Assembly (NCBI GenBank): GCA_023457255.1
Contig: JAEWMB010000007.1
Location: 1-64,000 of the forward strand
Length of the DNA: 64,000 bases
Direction: 5' to 3'
Origin: Bacillota bacterium
GTDB taxonomy: Bacteria > Bacillota > Clostridia > Lachnospirales > Lachnospiraceae
Part shown: in pieces, positions 1 to 7,635 of the stretch
Layout of the letters: each line of letters begins with the position of its first letter
Position numbering within the stretch: position 1 is the stretch's first letter
Made by a program: the position numbers and the translations under genes
The notes under the pieces: generated by a model
What the model saw: only the letters and a program-made list of their open reading frames with translations
Told to the model about the DNA's origin: nothing
Database searches by the model: none

Positions 1-1087
1 AGAGATATTCTTTTTTTGATATTACCCCATCGAAATTAGTATCAAAATACCGACAATAAAAAATCATGGAGGAGTCACCGGATAACTGCCATTCAATAAT
101 ATCCTGCATTTTTTCATTACAGTATCCTGACAGCATTAAAGAAGATATTTCAACATTCTTTCGTTCCGCTACCAAAGGCGCAATAATTGTACCCTCACTC
201 CAACCAAGCAGAACTACTTTTGCATTTTTCAGTGCTTCATTCTTTTTCAGCTCCGTAATCATGATTTCGATATCTTTAGCCTGATTTTCAGGTGTATATT
301 TTCGGTACTCTTTCATGTCAATTGAATCATACATCGGCGGCTGGGTTCCCATTTCAACACCACGGGTATTATACCGGAAAAAGCCTACCTGTCTCTTTCC
401 AAGCTCTTGTGCGAATAAATCATAATAGTTAAATTCCTTATCGCCGACCAGTCTGTGATTGTCATAGGTATTAGGCCCTGTGCCGGGTACAAATATGACG
501 AGGGTTGATACCTCAGCAGCATTAACCGGCAAATCCAGTTTCCCGGTAAGTGTATAGCCGTCAAAGGACTTTATTTTTAAGATTTCTGAAGTGGTTACAG
601 TAGCTTCGGCAGGAGCCTCACTATTCTTTGAATTTTTTTCCGATGTCACGAAGGCTGTATAGACTCTGTTATCCCAGGTCGTTTGACAATGCAAGAGAGT
701 AGAGAAAAACTCCAATGGTACATAAACAGATTTGTTTTTCTTAACAGGTGATATAGTTGTTTTCACGGCCACATTATTCAATTTTACTATGCCATTCTTT
801 CTGGATTTTGGCCAAGTTATCTTGATGGTATCGGATCCATATTTCACGCTAATCGAATCGGCGTTTTTTCCCCACTCTACTGATGCCCCAAGCTTTTCCC
901 CTGCTACAGAAAGAGGGATAAATACATTTCCCTTTGTATCGATATAGGGCTGTGCATCCTGAGAACAAAGTAGAATTTCATTATTAAGAGCAACGTGAAT
1001 TACCGGCTGTTTAGCAGCATAAGCAGTTGATGATAAAGCGAACATCATAAAAATAGCAGTGATAAAAGTAATAAATCGTTTTCTCAT
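1..1087 (-). CDS. Secreted alpha/beta-hydrolase with N-terminal copper-amine-oxidase-like stalk (3' end cut by window edge)
   Basis: Reading leftwards from the ATG at 1087 the frame stays open to the window edge, about 362 codons. It starts with a clear signal peptide (MRKRF, a hydrophobic stretch, cleavage near AYA-AK). A region of about 120 residues follows with the look of the copper amine oxidase N-terminal-like domain (PF07833 type: IPLSVAGEKLG, YVPLEFFSTLLHC), usually a wall-associated stalk. The rest is an alpha/beta-hydrolase with the nucleophile elbow GWSEG (codons around 191-205) and FVPGTGPNTYDNHR upstream. This suggests an extracellular serine esterase or peptidase-like hydrolase; the substrate cannot be told. 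Close to the edge there is an EF-hand-like loop, DTNFDGVISKKE, probably inserted in the lid. The catalytic Asp and His lie outside the window. Confidence 0.85.
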   Translation of the reverse strand, partial: MRKRFITFITAIFMMFALSSTAYAAKQPVIHVALNNEILLCSQDAQPYIDTKGNVFIPLSVAGEKLGASVEWGKNADSISVKYGSDTIKITWPKSRKNGIVKLNNVAVKTTISPVKKNKSVYVPLEFFSTLLHCQTTWDNRVYTAFVTSEKNSKNSEAPAEATVTTSEILKIKSFDGYTLTGKLDLPVNAAEVSTLVIFVPGTGPNTYDNHRLVGDKEFNYYDLFAQELGKRQVGFFRYNTRGVEMGTQPPMYDSIDMKEYRKYTPENQAKDIEIMITELKKNEALKNAKVVLLGWSEGTIIAPLVAERKNVEISSLMLSGYCNEKMQDIIEWQLSGDSSMIFYCRYFDTNFDGVISKKEYL

Positions 1088-1568
1088 AGTTTCTCCCTTT
1101 CCGCCGTTAGGAACGGCATGAAACAAGTATTGTAAGTCTGTACTATATTATAGATTATATGGTTAGATTTTACAATTTATTTTTCTTGCAGAATTAATTA
1201 GACGTTAATTAGAATTACTCATATGCTGTGTCTCGTCTGCGTTGATATACTAAATAAACATCCTTAAATATTTATTCGTTTCTATATCCGAGCAGATATA
1301 AGGAAATTGAAGCATTCTGAACAAAAATGATATGATAAGTGGGGGATAGTCTCTACTTATTTTTTGGCAAATGATGCAGGCTTTGTCTAGCGTACAGACC
1401 ACCCTTCTTGTCTGGTTACCTTTTTGATTACCTCTTGATTATCTTATCTCAGGAACGCCCTATTTATAAGACTTTACAATAATCTTACGGGGTTCAAGTC
1501 CCCTCAACTGCACTTAAGAAGTCAAAAACGAACCCCATCTATTTTATAGGTGGATTTGCTCTAACTGT

Positions 1569-1755
1569 TTATTTATTGTTCTCTCCTTCAATTACTATTG
1601 TTCGAGCAAAATCAGGTGCTCTATCTCCAATCATAGTTTCTTTTACTTCCGAGTATCTCAAGTATTGAGGTACGGGTTTTTTTATACCACGACTGCATCT
1701 GTAAAAGTCCAGCTTGGATAGAAATGTAAGCGACCTCCTTTGATAAATTTCTTGC
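1569..1755 (-). pseudogene. Decayed coding remnant (unknown protein C-terminus)
   Basis: On the minus strand a frame ending with the TAA at 1569-1571 reads as plausible protein (…VPQYLRYSEVKETMIGDRAP, then DFARTIVIEGENNK) with no start codon or RBS. Just upstream the protein-like reading moves to another frame (KKFIKGGRLHFYPSW), as expected for a gene broken by a frameshift near a run of A. I do not recognise the family. It could be chance, since the stretch is short. Confidence 0.3.
1653..1683 (+). terminator. Intrinsic terminator-like hairpin
   Basis: GTATCTCAA (1653-1661) pairs with TTGAGGTAC (1665-1673) over a 3-nt loop, followed by GGG and seven T. No intact plus-strand gene precedes it, so it is probably a leftover. 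Confidence 0.6.
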
Positions 1756-1916
1756 TATTTTTTTTTACCGTCATCACCTTGGACTACATTTTCCTCAATA
1801 CGATTTTATTTCCATCAGATGTTACATTGGATATTCTGGAAAAAATTGGTGTTTGTGAGGGTTCGTCTGTTGACAACCAACCTGCACTTAAGAAGTCAAA
1901 AACGTTTGGCTTAATG

Positions 1917-1958
1917 AAAAAAGCGATTAAGTATAATAACTTACTTAGTCGCTTTTTT
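1917..1958. terminator. Bidirectional intrinsic terminator
   Basis: AAAAAAGCGATTAAGTA (1917-1933) pairs with TACTTAGTCGCTTTTTT (1942-1958). A-run on one flank and T-run on the other allow it to act in either direction. It isolates the AAA ATPase gene from the upstream patch. Confidence 0.75.
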
Positions 1959-2055
1959 AGTACAAAAATTTGTAGTTATCATTAGTATCTGGACGCGCTT
2001 ACGTAAATCATAAGACTTTATAACCATCCTATTTGTCATAAATAAATGATATATG

Positions 2056-2072
2056 TCGTAATTTTATTACGA
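2056..2072. promoter_or_regulatory. Perfect palindrome, probable operator of the AAA ATPase gene
   Basis: TCGTAAT (2056-2062), TTT, ATTACGA (2066-2072) form a perfect 7-3-7 inverted repeat. The AT-rich string just downstream (TATATTATACT) could supply a -10 element. It lies about 90 bp before the ATPase start and is the only clear regulatory-looking site there; the binding protein is unknown. Confidence 0.5.
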
Positions 2073-2162
2073 TATATTATACTAAAACCGTATTTTTGTT
2101 GCATCAAAGAATAATTAATGATATACTTAAACACAGAACCTATTACTTCATGGAGGTAAATT

Positions 2163-3332
2163 ATGATTACAAAGATTATTCTTAATAATTTTAAATCGTT
2201 TAAAGAAAATACTCAAATCGATTTATTAAAGACAAACTATGCTATCTTGCCTGGAAATGTATCTGAATGTGGCGTTCTTAAAGGTGCTATATTCGTTGGA
2301 GCCAATGCGTCCGGCAAATCAAATATTATACTTAGTATCAAGCTATTACTTGACTTCCTGTTTCGTGAGAGAAATATGAATTCCGGTCTTTTTCGCTGTA
2401 TGTTTCACACAAATCCAAAGTACTCTATTGATTATTCTTTCCTCATAGATGACCACACTATTAGATATTGTTTTGAAGTTGATACGAGATCCAACTTTAT
2501 AACTGAAAATCTATATGTAAATAATAGTTTAATGCTGGAACGTATGGGAACTTCTGCAAAATCTTACATTACAGATACCAATGGCATTTCCTACATGGAA
2601 GATGATGTGGATCGAGAAACCTTATTCCTAAGAACGCTTTACTTTAATACCAAGTTTGCAGGTAATTCAGCCTTAAAGGCTTGGATGGATTTCTTGTCAA
2701 ACTCAATATACATTAATTTATTTGACAAAGCGATCATTTCTTACGGAAAAGAAAATTTTCAACTCACACAATACCTTAAAGAGGATGGGTGCAACCATAT
2801 TAATAACTTCTTTAATGATAATAATTTCGAACAAAATATTGAATATGCCAATGAAAGCCATGGCAAAAATATAACCCTAAAGGTCTCAGATGATGATAAT
2901 GAAAAATCAATATTCTTTAAAAGGAAAAATATTGATATACCTATTCCTTTTTCAGAAGAGTCCTTAGGGAACCAGAATTTACTTCGATTGCTTCCTGCTT
3001 TCCTAAGCGTCGCTAATAAAAGTGGTATTTTGCTCGTTGATGAATTTTCAAGTGGATTCCATAATGACTTAGAAGAGCTTCTGGTTAGATATTTCATGCA
3101 ACAGGCAAAAAGCTCCCAAATGCTATTTGTATCACATTCAACGAACCTTCTGTCAAATACATTGCTGCGACCTGATCAGGAATATTCTGTAGAATTTAAT
3201 GGAAACCAAGGAAGTTCAGTGAAGCGTTTCTCTTCAGAACAGCCTCGTTCCGGTCAGAATATTGAGAAAATGTATGTTAGCGGTGTTTTTGGAGGGTTGC
3301 CTAATTATAAGGATCTGAATGATGAAAATTAA
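2163..3332 (+). CDS. AAA-family ATPase (AAA_15/AAA_21, RloA-like)
   Basis: 389 residues with the layout of SMC/OLD-like defence ATPases. The N-terminal strand is MITKIILNNFKSFKEN, Walker A is GANASGKSN (residues about 46-54), Walker B with catalytic Glu is GILLVDEFSSGFH (around 290) and the H-loop is FVSHST (around 325). The start is backed by GGAGG at 2152-2156. Proteins of this family usually work with a nuclease or TOPRIM-like partner in phage defence (RloAB, OLD/Gabija-like systems). The next frame, overlapping by 14 nt, begins like such a partner but is truncated, so the system is probably not functional in its usual form. ATP hydrolysis is predicted from motifs; the defence role is inference. 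Confidence 0.8.
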   Translation: MITKIILNNFKSFKENTQIDLLKTNYAILPGNVSECGVLKGAIFVGANASGKSNIILSIKLLLDFLFRERNMNSGLFRCMFHTNPKYSIDYSFLIDDHTIRYCFEVDTRSNFITENLYVNNSLMLERMGTSAKSYITDTNGISYMEDDVDRETLFLRTLYFNTKFAGNSALKAWMDFLSNSIYINLFDKAIISYGKENFQLTQYLKEDGCNHINNFFNDNNFEQNIEYANESHGKNITLKVSDDDNEKSIFFKRKNIDIPIPFSEESLGNQNLLRLLPAFLSVANKSGILLVDEFSSGFHNDLEELLVRYFMQQAKSSQMLFVSHSTNLLSNTLLRPDQEYSVEFNGNQGSSVKRFSSEQPRSGQNIEKMYVSGVFGGLPNYKDLNDEN

Positions 3333-3474
3333 CAAGGATAAACATATCGGACGCGTACTCTTTATCGTTGAAGGCAGTCGAAATGAACTCAACTTAATGA
3401 GAAAAATTTTTTGTGATATTCTCAAATATGAATATATTGAGAAAAGACGTAACAGACCAGATACCTTTAGCTGA
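3319..3474 (+). pseudogene. Truncated TOPRIM/RloB-like partner of the AAA ATPase
   Basis: Starts at the ATG pair 3319-3324 inside the end of the ATPase gene and encodes only 51 residues before TGA at 3472-3474. The segment GRVLFIVEGSRNEL resembles the first strand and acidic motif (VEG..E) of RloB or DUF4435/TOPRIM-type partners. After the stop, another frame continues with ADISIFAVGDN and stops, which suggests a frameshift or internal deletion. Translational overlap with the ATPase is typical of an operon pair. Most of the partner, including its catalytic core, is missing. Confidence 0.55.
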
Positions 3475-3552
3475 CATTAGCATTTTTGCAGTTGGGGATA
3501 ATTGAATTGAATTAGTACCAGTATAAAGACCATCGAAAGGGGTGAACTCAAC

Positions 3553-3594
3553 ATGAGGTCAAAACGAGGTAACAACTCAGTACAGTTGAAATAA
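3553..3594 (+). CDS. Putative 13-residue leader peptide of the ABC exporter
   Basis: ATG at 3553 preceded by AAAGGGGTG (3536-3544, spacing about 8) opens a 13-codon frame encoding MRSKRGNNSVQLK, ending at TAA 3592-3594. Its last codons lie on the first arm (3577-3591) of a perfect 15-bp inverted repeat. The start codon of the ABC exporter is 106 nt downstream of its stop. This is the layout of translation-attenuation leader peptides that control antibiotic resistance and ABC genes in Gram-positive bacteria. Expression is not proven; a short ORF with a good RBS can also be chance. Confidence 0.5.
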   Translation: MRSKRGNNSVQLK

Positions 3595-3702
3595 TCTGTT
3601 AGCAGATTGTACTGAGATTAATTAATGTAATTTGCTAGCAGTTTCAACTGTACTGACTCAGATTAATTAATCATTCAATTAATGAAAAGGAGTACAGTTA
3701 TG
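3576..3702 (+). promoter_or_regulatory. Candidate translational attenuator with mutually exclusive hairpins
   Basis: Four related segments can be seen. A is 3577-3591 (TCAGTACAGTTGAAA), B is 3608-3615 (TGTACTGA), D is 3642-3656 (TTTCAACTGTACTGA) and E is 3691-3699 (AGTACAGTT), which sits between the SD (AAGGAG, 3687-3692) and the ATG at 3700. A can pair with B (9 bp counting one flanking pair; a small AATCTG/CAGATT hairpin lies between them) or with D (15 bp, perfect). D can instead pair with E (9 bp), covering the SD end and the start-codon edge. So A:B plus D:E would close the ribosome site, and A:D would open it. The leader peptide ends on A. Pairings are read directly; switching is inference. 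Confidence 0.6.
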
Positions 3703-5388
3703 AACTATTTAGTAGAGATAGCAAAAAAGAATAAGTTTCTAGTATGTACATATTTATTGCTAGGCATTTTAATAGCCTTCTTAAGTAACTTTAATGCCAA
3801 TTATTTTCAGGGTCTTATAGATAAGTTTAATGATGGAAGTTTAACAGTAAGGCACATCATTATATATGGATTTGTCCTTATCGTATTATGCGTTTTCGAT
3901 TATTTGGACGAATACCCTGGACGCAGCCTTGAACACGGTATTTATATAGATTTAAAATTGAAAGCCTTGAATAAAATAAGCCGTATAGATTATCAGGCAT
4001 ATCAATCTATGGGAACTGGCAAACTAGTCCAGAGGATTGAGAATGGGGCATCTGCTGGCAAAGGTATTTTATTCGATTTCATGTTGTGTCTACTCAGGCA
4101 ATTATGTCCATCCATTCTATTTAGTATGATTTTTATTTATAGCATCAATAAAAAGGTCATGCTGATAATATTGATAGGTTATATTGTAGTATTTTTTATT
4201 ACAAATTTGCTTCTAAGGGTTTTATATCAAATCAAGGAACGTATTCTATCAAATGAAGAAATGATGAACCATATTCTGGTTCGCGGATTCATGGAAATGG
4301 TAGTGTTCCGAATAAATAAGAGGTTTAAACAGGAAATTGAAAAGGCGGAATTGGCAAAAAAAGATATAGTAAATTCCAAAGTTAAAATGACGCTTATTCA
4401 TGAAGCTTTTTTTGCGATTTTTGCATTATTGGTGATTGTAATTAAAATCTTTATCATTGCTTACGGATGGGTAACGAAATCCTTAAGCATTGGAGCAATT
4501 ATAGCACTCATTACTTTGATTGATAATGCATATACCCCCATTGCCATATTTAATGTCCTGTTCGTACAATATAGACTGGACAAAACAGCATTTAAGAGGT
4601 ATACCGATTTTTTAGATTCAAAAAATGATGAACAGCTTGATAAAGGAGAAAAGATAACATCTTTGAAAGCTGATATTTCTTGTACTGGATTAAGGTTTTT
4701 ATATGATAATAGGGTTGTTCTGGATCGCTTTGACTTAAATATCAGACATGGAGAAAACGTTGCGCTTGTGGGTGAAAGCGGTTCCGGTAAATCAACATTG
4801 ATAAAATTGTTGTCTGGACTATTAAAGCCTCAAGGTGGCAAGATATCGATTGGTACCTATGAGTTAAATAATATTGATTTAAACAGTTATTATGACTGTA
4901 TAACATATATAACTCAGGAATCACCGATATTTGATGGAACAATGCGAGAAAATCTAGTGTTTGATAAAATTGTAGAAGACCAGGAAATTATCAAAGCATT
5001 AGAGCAGGTGGAATTATTAGATTTATATAACAAGTTGGATAATGGTTTAGATACTGAACTCGGAGAAAGAGGAACTGCGTTATCTGGTGGTGAACGCCAA
5101 CGATTGGCACTGGCTAGACTGTGGTTTTCTAAGTCAAATATTATTATATTAGATGAAGCAACATCAGCAATGGATAATATAACAGAAGAAATTGTAATGA
5201 AGCGTGTAATGGATTTATTACGAACACAAACCGTTATCGTCATAGCGCATCGTCTAAACTCCATCAGGAAATTTGAACATGTTGTTGTTTTAAGAGGAGG
5301 TCGTATTGTTGGTCAGGATAGCTTTAATAGACTGCTGGAGAATAATACATACTTTAAAGATTTATATTATGCAAGCACACGCGATTAA
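3700..5388 (+). CDS. ABC exporter, fused permease-ATPase
   Basis: 562 residues from the ATG at 3700, chosen over the ATG at 3682 because AAGGAG (3687-3692) is correctly spaced for 3700 and would lie inside the longer version. The N-terminal half (about 1-310) has several membrane segments of the type-I exporter fold. The C-terminal half is the nucleotide-binding domain: Walker A GESGSGKST (around 358), Q-loop YITQE, signature LSGGERQR (around 462), Walker B IIILDEATSAMD (around 483) and H-loop IAHRLNSI. It would act as a homodimer or heterodimer in the membrane exporting a drug, lipid or peptide; no peptidase domain is present, so it is not a bacteriocin maturation exporter. The unusual leader in front suggests induction by a translation inhibitor or substrate. 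Confidence 0.9.
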   Translation: MNYLVEIAKKNKFLVCTYLLLGILIAFLSNFNANYFQGLIDKFNDGSLTVRHIIIYGFVLIVLCVFDYLDEYPGRSLEHGIYIDLKLKALNKISRIDYQAYQSMGTGKLVQRIENGASAGKGILFDFMLCLLRQLCPSILFSMIFIYSINKKVMLIILIGYIVVFFITNLLLRVLYQIKERILSNEEMMNHILVRGFMEMVVFRINKRFKQEIEKAELAKKDIVNSKVKMTLIHEAFFAIFALLVIVIKIFIIAYGWVTKSLSIGAIIALITLIDNAYTPIAIFNVLFVQYRLDKTAFKRYTDFLDSKNDEQLDKGEKITSLKADISCTGLRFLYDNRVVLDRFDLNIRHGENVALVGESGSGKSTLIKLLSGLLKPQGGKISIGTYELNNIDLNSYYDCITYITQESPIFDGTMRENLVFDKIVEDQEIIKALEQVELLDLYNKLDNGLDTELGERGTALSGGERQRLALARLWFSKSNIIILDEATSAMDNITEEIVMKRVMDLLRTQTVIVIAHRLNSIRKFEHVVVLRGGRIVGQDSFNRLLENNTYFKDLYYASTRD

Positions 5389-5430
5389 TATAATAAATAA
5401 CGGCAAGTAACTCTTTATTGCGGGATTTTT

Positions 5431-5467
5431 AAAAGGCAAGTACCATACGTTGGTCACTTGCCTTTTT
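5431..5467 (+). terminator. Intrinsic terminator after the ABC exporter
   Basis: AAAAGGCAAGT and ACTTGCC with a T-run form a strong stem (AAAAGGCAAGTACC against GGTCACTTGCCTTTT). It lies about 45 nt after the exporter stop and can also serve the convergent XRE gene weakly. Confidence 0.8.
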
Positions 5468-5599
5468 ACAGATGAAAGCATGCCGTTACCGCCTTGCATG
5501 AACTAAAAATGAAATACAATTTTTTAGTCATTCCAATTGGTCAATATAATGTAACTAATTATGATGTAAATGGAAAAGATAAAGTGTCATGCAATAGAT

Positions 5600-6685
5600 T
5601 TATTTTATATGTTTTTCAAGTTCGGTAATAACTGTTTTAAATCTTTCGTGTTCTCGTACTGGTGCAAAAATCTCTCTAAATACTAAGTATTCTTTTGAGC
5701 CTGACGCCGTGGATTTTATATCAAGGTACTTATTTTTAGAACAGGTCTGTCCTTGAAAAATAATCGATGAGTACGTTGATACTTCTGGTAGTGTGTCATA
5801 TTTTACGCTATATTTTGCAAACTGCTCTATACAGTCAAGCGCTTTGTCATAATCTTTCAGCTTTAAATAATCTTCAGAAAGCCAATAATAAACTGCTCGT
5901 AACCTTAAAGTTTCATAAATATAATCATTATTTTCATGTAGTATTTCCTCAAATCCTACGAGCTTTTTAAACAGCTCTACTCTTTTTTCTGAATTATCCT
6001 TATATTTAGTGTTTGCAAGATTTTCAATTAAATATTCAAACATATCCGATAACATCCACATATTTTGAACAATCTGATTAGATTTCGCTTCACCATCAAG
6101 TAGTTCCGGAAGCACCATATCTCGTGAATCACGTGCAAGTGGCAATCTGTTTGCTGTTTCAACAGCTTTTTCCTTTTCACCTATATCTTTATAACCACGT
6201 GCAAGAACTTGAAGGGAACGAAAACGTAAATTGTCATCTGTGCAATCACTCAAAATACGTGTGCAAATAGATATAGATTCCCGTATATTGTTCTGTTTCT
6301 CTTTTTCTGGTTTTTTCGTAAGACATAAAGTTTTCGCAAGGCAGTACAACAATTCGTAATTATTCGGAAATTCCTGAACAGCGTTTCTGAGCATTTCAAT
6401 TGTTGAACCGTCTAACCAATTTTTACTCCTCTCGGGTCCCGCTTGTTTAATAATCATATCAATCTTTTCCTGATTTTTCATAACATCAAAACACATCAGT
6501 TCATCAATACTTACATTGAAAAAATTCGCGATTGACGGAAGAAGCTCTATATCAGGATAACAGCCCTCCACTTCCCATTTGCTAACAGCTTGCGCCGTAA
6601 TCCCTAAATATTCTGCAAACCTTTCCTGATTAACATCAGCTTTTTTTCGTAATTCTCTTATTTTTTCACCTATTTTTATAACCAT
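5600..6685 (-). CDS. XRE-family regulator with helical-repeat C-terminal domain
   Basis: 361 residues from the ATG at 6685, chosen over an in-frame start 84 nt upstream because GGAGGAA sits just before it and the HTH begins at once (MVIKIGEKIRELRKKADV). The HTH is classical XRE (RFAEYLGITAQAVSKWEV, then YPDIELLPSIANFFNVSIDEL). From about residue 90 to the end the protein is alpha-helical with TPR-like spacing (NNYELLYCLAKTLCLTKK, FRSLQVLARGYKDIGEKEKA, YDKALDCIEQFAKY). Similar regulators in clostridia sense peptides or partner proteins through such repeats. It is divergent from the two-component system at 6928 and convergent with the ABC exporter; the target is unknown. Confidence 0.85.
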   Translation of the reverse strand: MVIKIGEKIRELRKKADVNQERFAEYLGITAQAVSKWEVEGCYPDIELLPSIANFFNVSIDELMCFDVMKNQEKIDMIIKQAGPERSKNWLDGSTIEMLRNAVQEFPNNYELLYCLAKTLCLTKKPEKEKQNNIRESISICTRILSDCTDDNLRFRSLQVLARGYKDIGEKEKAVETANRLPLARDSRDMVLPELLDGEAKSNQIVQNMWMLSDMFEYLIENLANTKYKDNSEKRVELFKKLVGFEEILHENNDYIYETLRLRAVYYWLSEDYLKLKDYDKALDCIEQFAKYSVKYDTLPEVSTYSSIIFQGQTCSKNKYLDIKSTASGSKEYLVFREIFAPVREHERFKTVITELEKHIK

Positions 6686-6927
6686 AAATATTCCTCCGTT
6701 CCTATAATATTTTTTACAAGCACTTGTAGCTATATTATAAAATACAAAGGAATTAACATCAATAAACAATCATTTGTTGCTTTATCAACCATTAGTTGTT
6801 ATCCTAGAATAAAAATTTTTCAGCAAATAAAATGCACGGAATCAAATAAAAAATCTTCATCTGAAATTCAAACCAACATGTTATAATAGATAGAAGTACA
6901 AGGAAGTAATGAAAGGAATGAAACCTA

Positions 6928-7635
6928 ATGCAGAATCAACAAAATAAACAATATCAGGTATTATTTCTGGAAGATGAACCAACCATCCGGGAAGTTTTAA
7001 AAGAATATATGCTTATGTCTCAATATCAGGTAACAGAAACCGACAACGGCGATAAAGCCATTGCCTTATTAGATCAGTCTGATTTTGATATTGCCGTATT
7101 AGATATTATGGTGCCGGGGGTTAGCGGTCTGGAGGTATTAAGCCATATCAAAAACCAGTATCCCCAGACGGCTACTATTATGCTTACGGCATTAGAGGAT
7201 GAGAAAACCCAGGTGGATGCCTTTAACCGATATGCAGATGATTACGTAATCAAACCGGTTTCCCCGATCATTTTATTAAAAAGAATGGAAACGATTTTAC
7301 GCCGTACAAAACAAAACCTGATAAATTCTAAAACTTCATCTGGTCTTACCTTTGAAGAAGAGGCCTATTGCGCCTATTATAATGGGAAGCTGTTACCCCT
7401 TACCTTAAGCGAATACTTATTATTACTGACTTTATATAAAGAATCCAACCGGGTTTTTAACCGAGAGCAGTTAATACTGAAAATTTATAATGAAGATTAT
7501 ATCGGAAATGACCGGATTATTGACGCCCATATTAAGAACCTGAGAAAGAAATTACCTGTGTCCTGCATCAAAACCATAATAGGCATCGGATATCAATTTG
7601 ATAAAGAAGGAGCTGCCCGTGAAACTCATTCATAA
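6928..7635 (+). CDS. OmpR-family response regulator
   Basis: 235 residues. The receiver domain (about 8-125) has the acidic pair in FLEDEP, the phosphoacceptor Asp in VLDIMVPG (around 57), Thr in MLTA and Lys in YVIKPVSP. The C-terminal winged helix (about 140-228) ends with IIDAHIKNLRKKL and TIIGIGYQF. An RBS (GAAAGGAATG, followed by AAACCTA) precedes ATG 6928. The kinase gene overlaps its 3' end by 17 nt, so the pair is translationally coupled. With the ABC transporter downstream, the unit looks like a resistance or envelope-stress switch in which kinase and regulator control the transporter. Confidence 0.92.
   Translation: MQNQQNKQYQVLFLEDEPTIREVLKEYMLMSQYQVTETDNGDKAIALLDQSDFDIAVLDIMVPGVSGLEVLSHIKNQYPQTATIMLTALEDEKTQVDAFNRYADDYVIKPVSPIILLKRMETILRRTKQNLINSKTSSGLTFEEEAYCAYYNGKLLPLTLSEYLLLLTLYKESNRVFNREQLILKIYNEDYIGNDRIIDAHIKNLRKKLPVSCIKTIIGIGYQFDKEGAARETHS

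Larger units (their letters stand above)
1508..1904. repeat. 23-bp perfect direct repeat bracketing a 351-bp segment
   Basis: The same 23-bp sequence (begins CTGCACTTAAG, ends TCAAAAACG) occurs at 1508-1530 and 1882-1904 in the same orientation. The DNA between is the decayed coding stretch and one terminator hairpin. The first copy abuts a tRNA-3'-end-like string. Such a pair could be attachment-site duplicates or a recombination duplication; no integrase lies in the interval. Confidence 0.75.
1088..2055. other. Intergenic accessory patch with decayed DNA
   Basis: About 1 kb between the secreted hydrolase and the AAA ATPase holds no intact gene. It contains a 23-bp direct repeat, a decayed coding stretch on the minus strand, and two intrinsic terminator-like hairpins, each listed separately. 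At 1484-1511 a string resembling a tRNA T-arm plus acceptor end (GGTTCAAGTCCCCT followed by CAACTGCA) is present without a tRNA body. This composition fits a scar left by insertion and deletion of mobile DNA. Confidence 0.6.

Noticed and set aside
1484..1511. tRNA gene ending at CAACTGCA
   Set aside because: No acceptor complement, D-arm or anticodon arm can be placed upstream; only a T-arm-like string.
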